Below, one piece after another: positions 12,132-12,247 of a stretch of DNA of 12,247 nt. Under the pieces are notes generated by a model. The model worked only from the letters and a program-made list of their open reading frames with translations, was not told the origin of the DNA and searched no databases. A program made the translations under genes and the position numbers. Numbering within the stretch: position 1 is the stretch's first letter; every line of letters starts with the position of its first letter. Origin of the DNA: Oscillospiraceae bacterium (lineage in GTDB: Bacteria > Bacillota > Clostridia > Oscillospirales > Acutalibacteraceae); assembly GCA_902761265.1 (NCBI GenBank), contig CACWJV010000035.1, positions 1 to 12,247 of the forward strand, in the 5' to 3' direction.

Positions 12132-12247
12132 ATGGATCTTATGAAAACAGGCAAATTTATAGCGGATCTTCGAAAAGAGAAAGGTCTGACGCAAGAGCAG
12201 CTCGGAGAAAAAATCGGAGTCACTAATAAAACAGTCTCCCGATGGGA
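12132..12247 (+). CDS. XRE-family helix-turn-helix regulator, N-terminal part (runs off the window)
   Basis: Only the first 38 codons are present. The peptide reads MDLMKTGKFIADLRKEKG, then LTQEQLGEKIGVTNKTVSRW, a textbook Cro/C1-type helix-turn-helix: the recognition-helix pattern 'LTQEQLGEKIGVTNKTVSRWE' is very common in Firmicutes. The C-terminal half, which would tell whether it is a plain repressor or a longer membrane or enzyme fusion, is beyond the edge. AGGAGGTG ends 6 nt before the ATG at 12132, an almost perfect ribosome site that favours it over the ATG at 12141. Codons such as ATA, CGA and AAA and the lower GC contrast with all genes before it, hinting at acquired DNA. Confidence 0.88.
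   Translation, partial: MDLMKTGKFIADLRKEKGLTQEQLGEKIGVTNKTVSRW

Noticed and set aside
11981..12226. 81-codon open frame before and over the XRE gene
   Set aside because: It starts within the repeat cluster without a ribosome site and runs out of frame over the well-supported XRE start.

Overview
The window looks like chromosomal DNA from a GC-rich, endospore-forming member of the Clostridia (Oscillospiraceae or a related order). This rests on a YabP/YqfC-type sporulation gene facing a YlbJ-like membrane protein, strong AGGAGG-type ribosome sites, VanR/VanS-like regulators and a CadC/CadA-like metal efflux locus. No species can be named from sequence alone.

Layout. Positions 1-1312: the start of yqfC on the minus strand and, divergent to it, a YlbJ-like integral membrane protein. 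1314-1659: a 72-residue cysteine-rich protein with its own sigma-A-type promoter and a strong terminator. 1746-2483: a CofE-like (F420-0:glutamate ligase family) protein followed by a terminator shared with the convergent metal operon. 2524-5158 (minus): a complete metal-stress unit. It holds a consensus promoter, a CadC-like ArsR repressor, a stand-alone HMA metal-binding protein and a P1B-type Zn/Cd/Pb ATPase lacking its own HMA domain. Two 24-bp operator-like palindromes (21/24 identical to each other) lie in front of the repressor and in front of the HMA-ATPase pair. 5163-7153 (minus): a two-component system strongly like VanR/VanS, but with no vanHAX-type genes nearby. 7286-9309 (plus): a second, unrelated OmpR-type two-component system, back to back with the first across 236 bp. 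9334-11839 (plus): an LCP (LytR-CpsA-Psr) cell-wall phosphotransferase and an RlmD-like 23S rRNA m5U methyltransferase, 3 bp apart, behind a TTGACA-N17-TATGAT promoter. 11840-12247: a noncoding stretch with degenerate direct and inverted repeats, then the start of an XRE-family regulator with visibly lower GC, which may mark the edge of acquired DNA.

How the genes work together. The ArsR repressor, HMA protein and ATPase form a self-contained sensor/chaperone/exporter circuit whose operators are visible. The two TCS operons and the LCP enzyme all plausibly relate to the envelope, but no target gene is demonstrated. No tRNA, rRNA, CRISPR array or intact transposase was seen.

The best leads are the twin ArsR operators with the split HMA/ATPase, the VanRS-like pair with a TTG-start sensor and candidate autoregulatory repeats, and the repeat cluster before the low-GC XRE gene. 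None of these amounts to a demonstrated new system.
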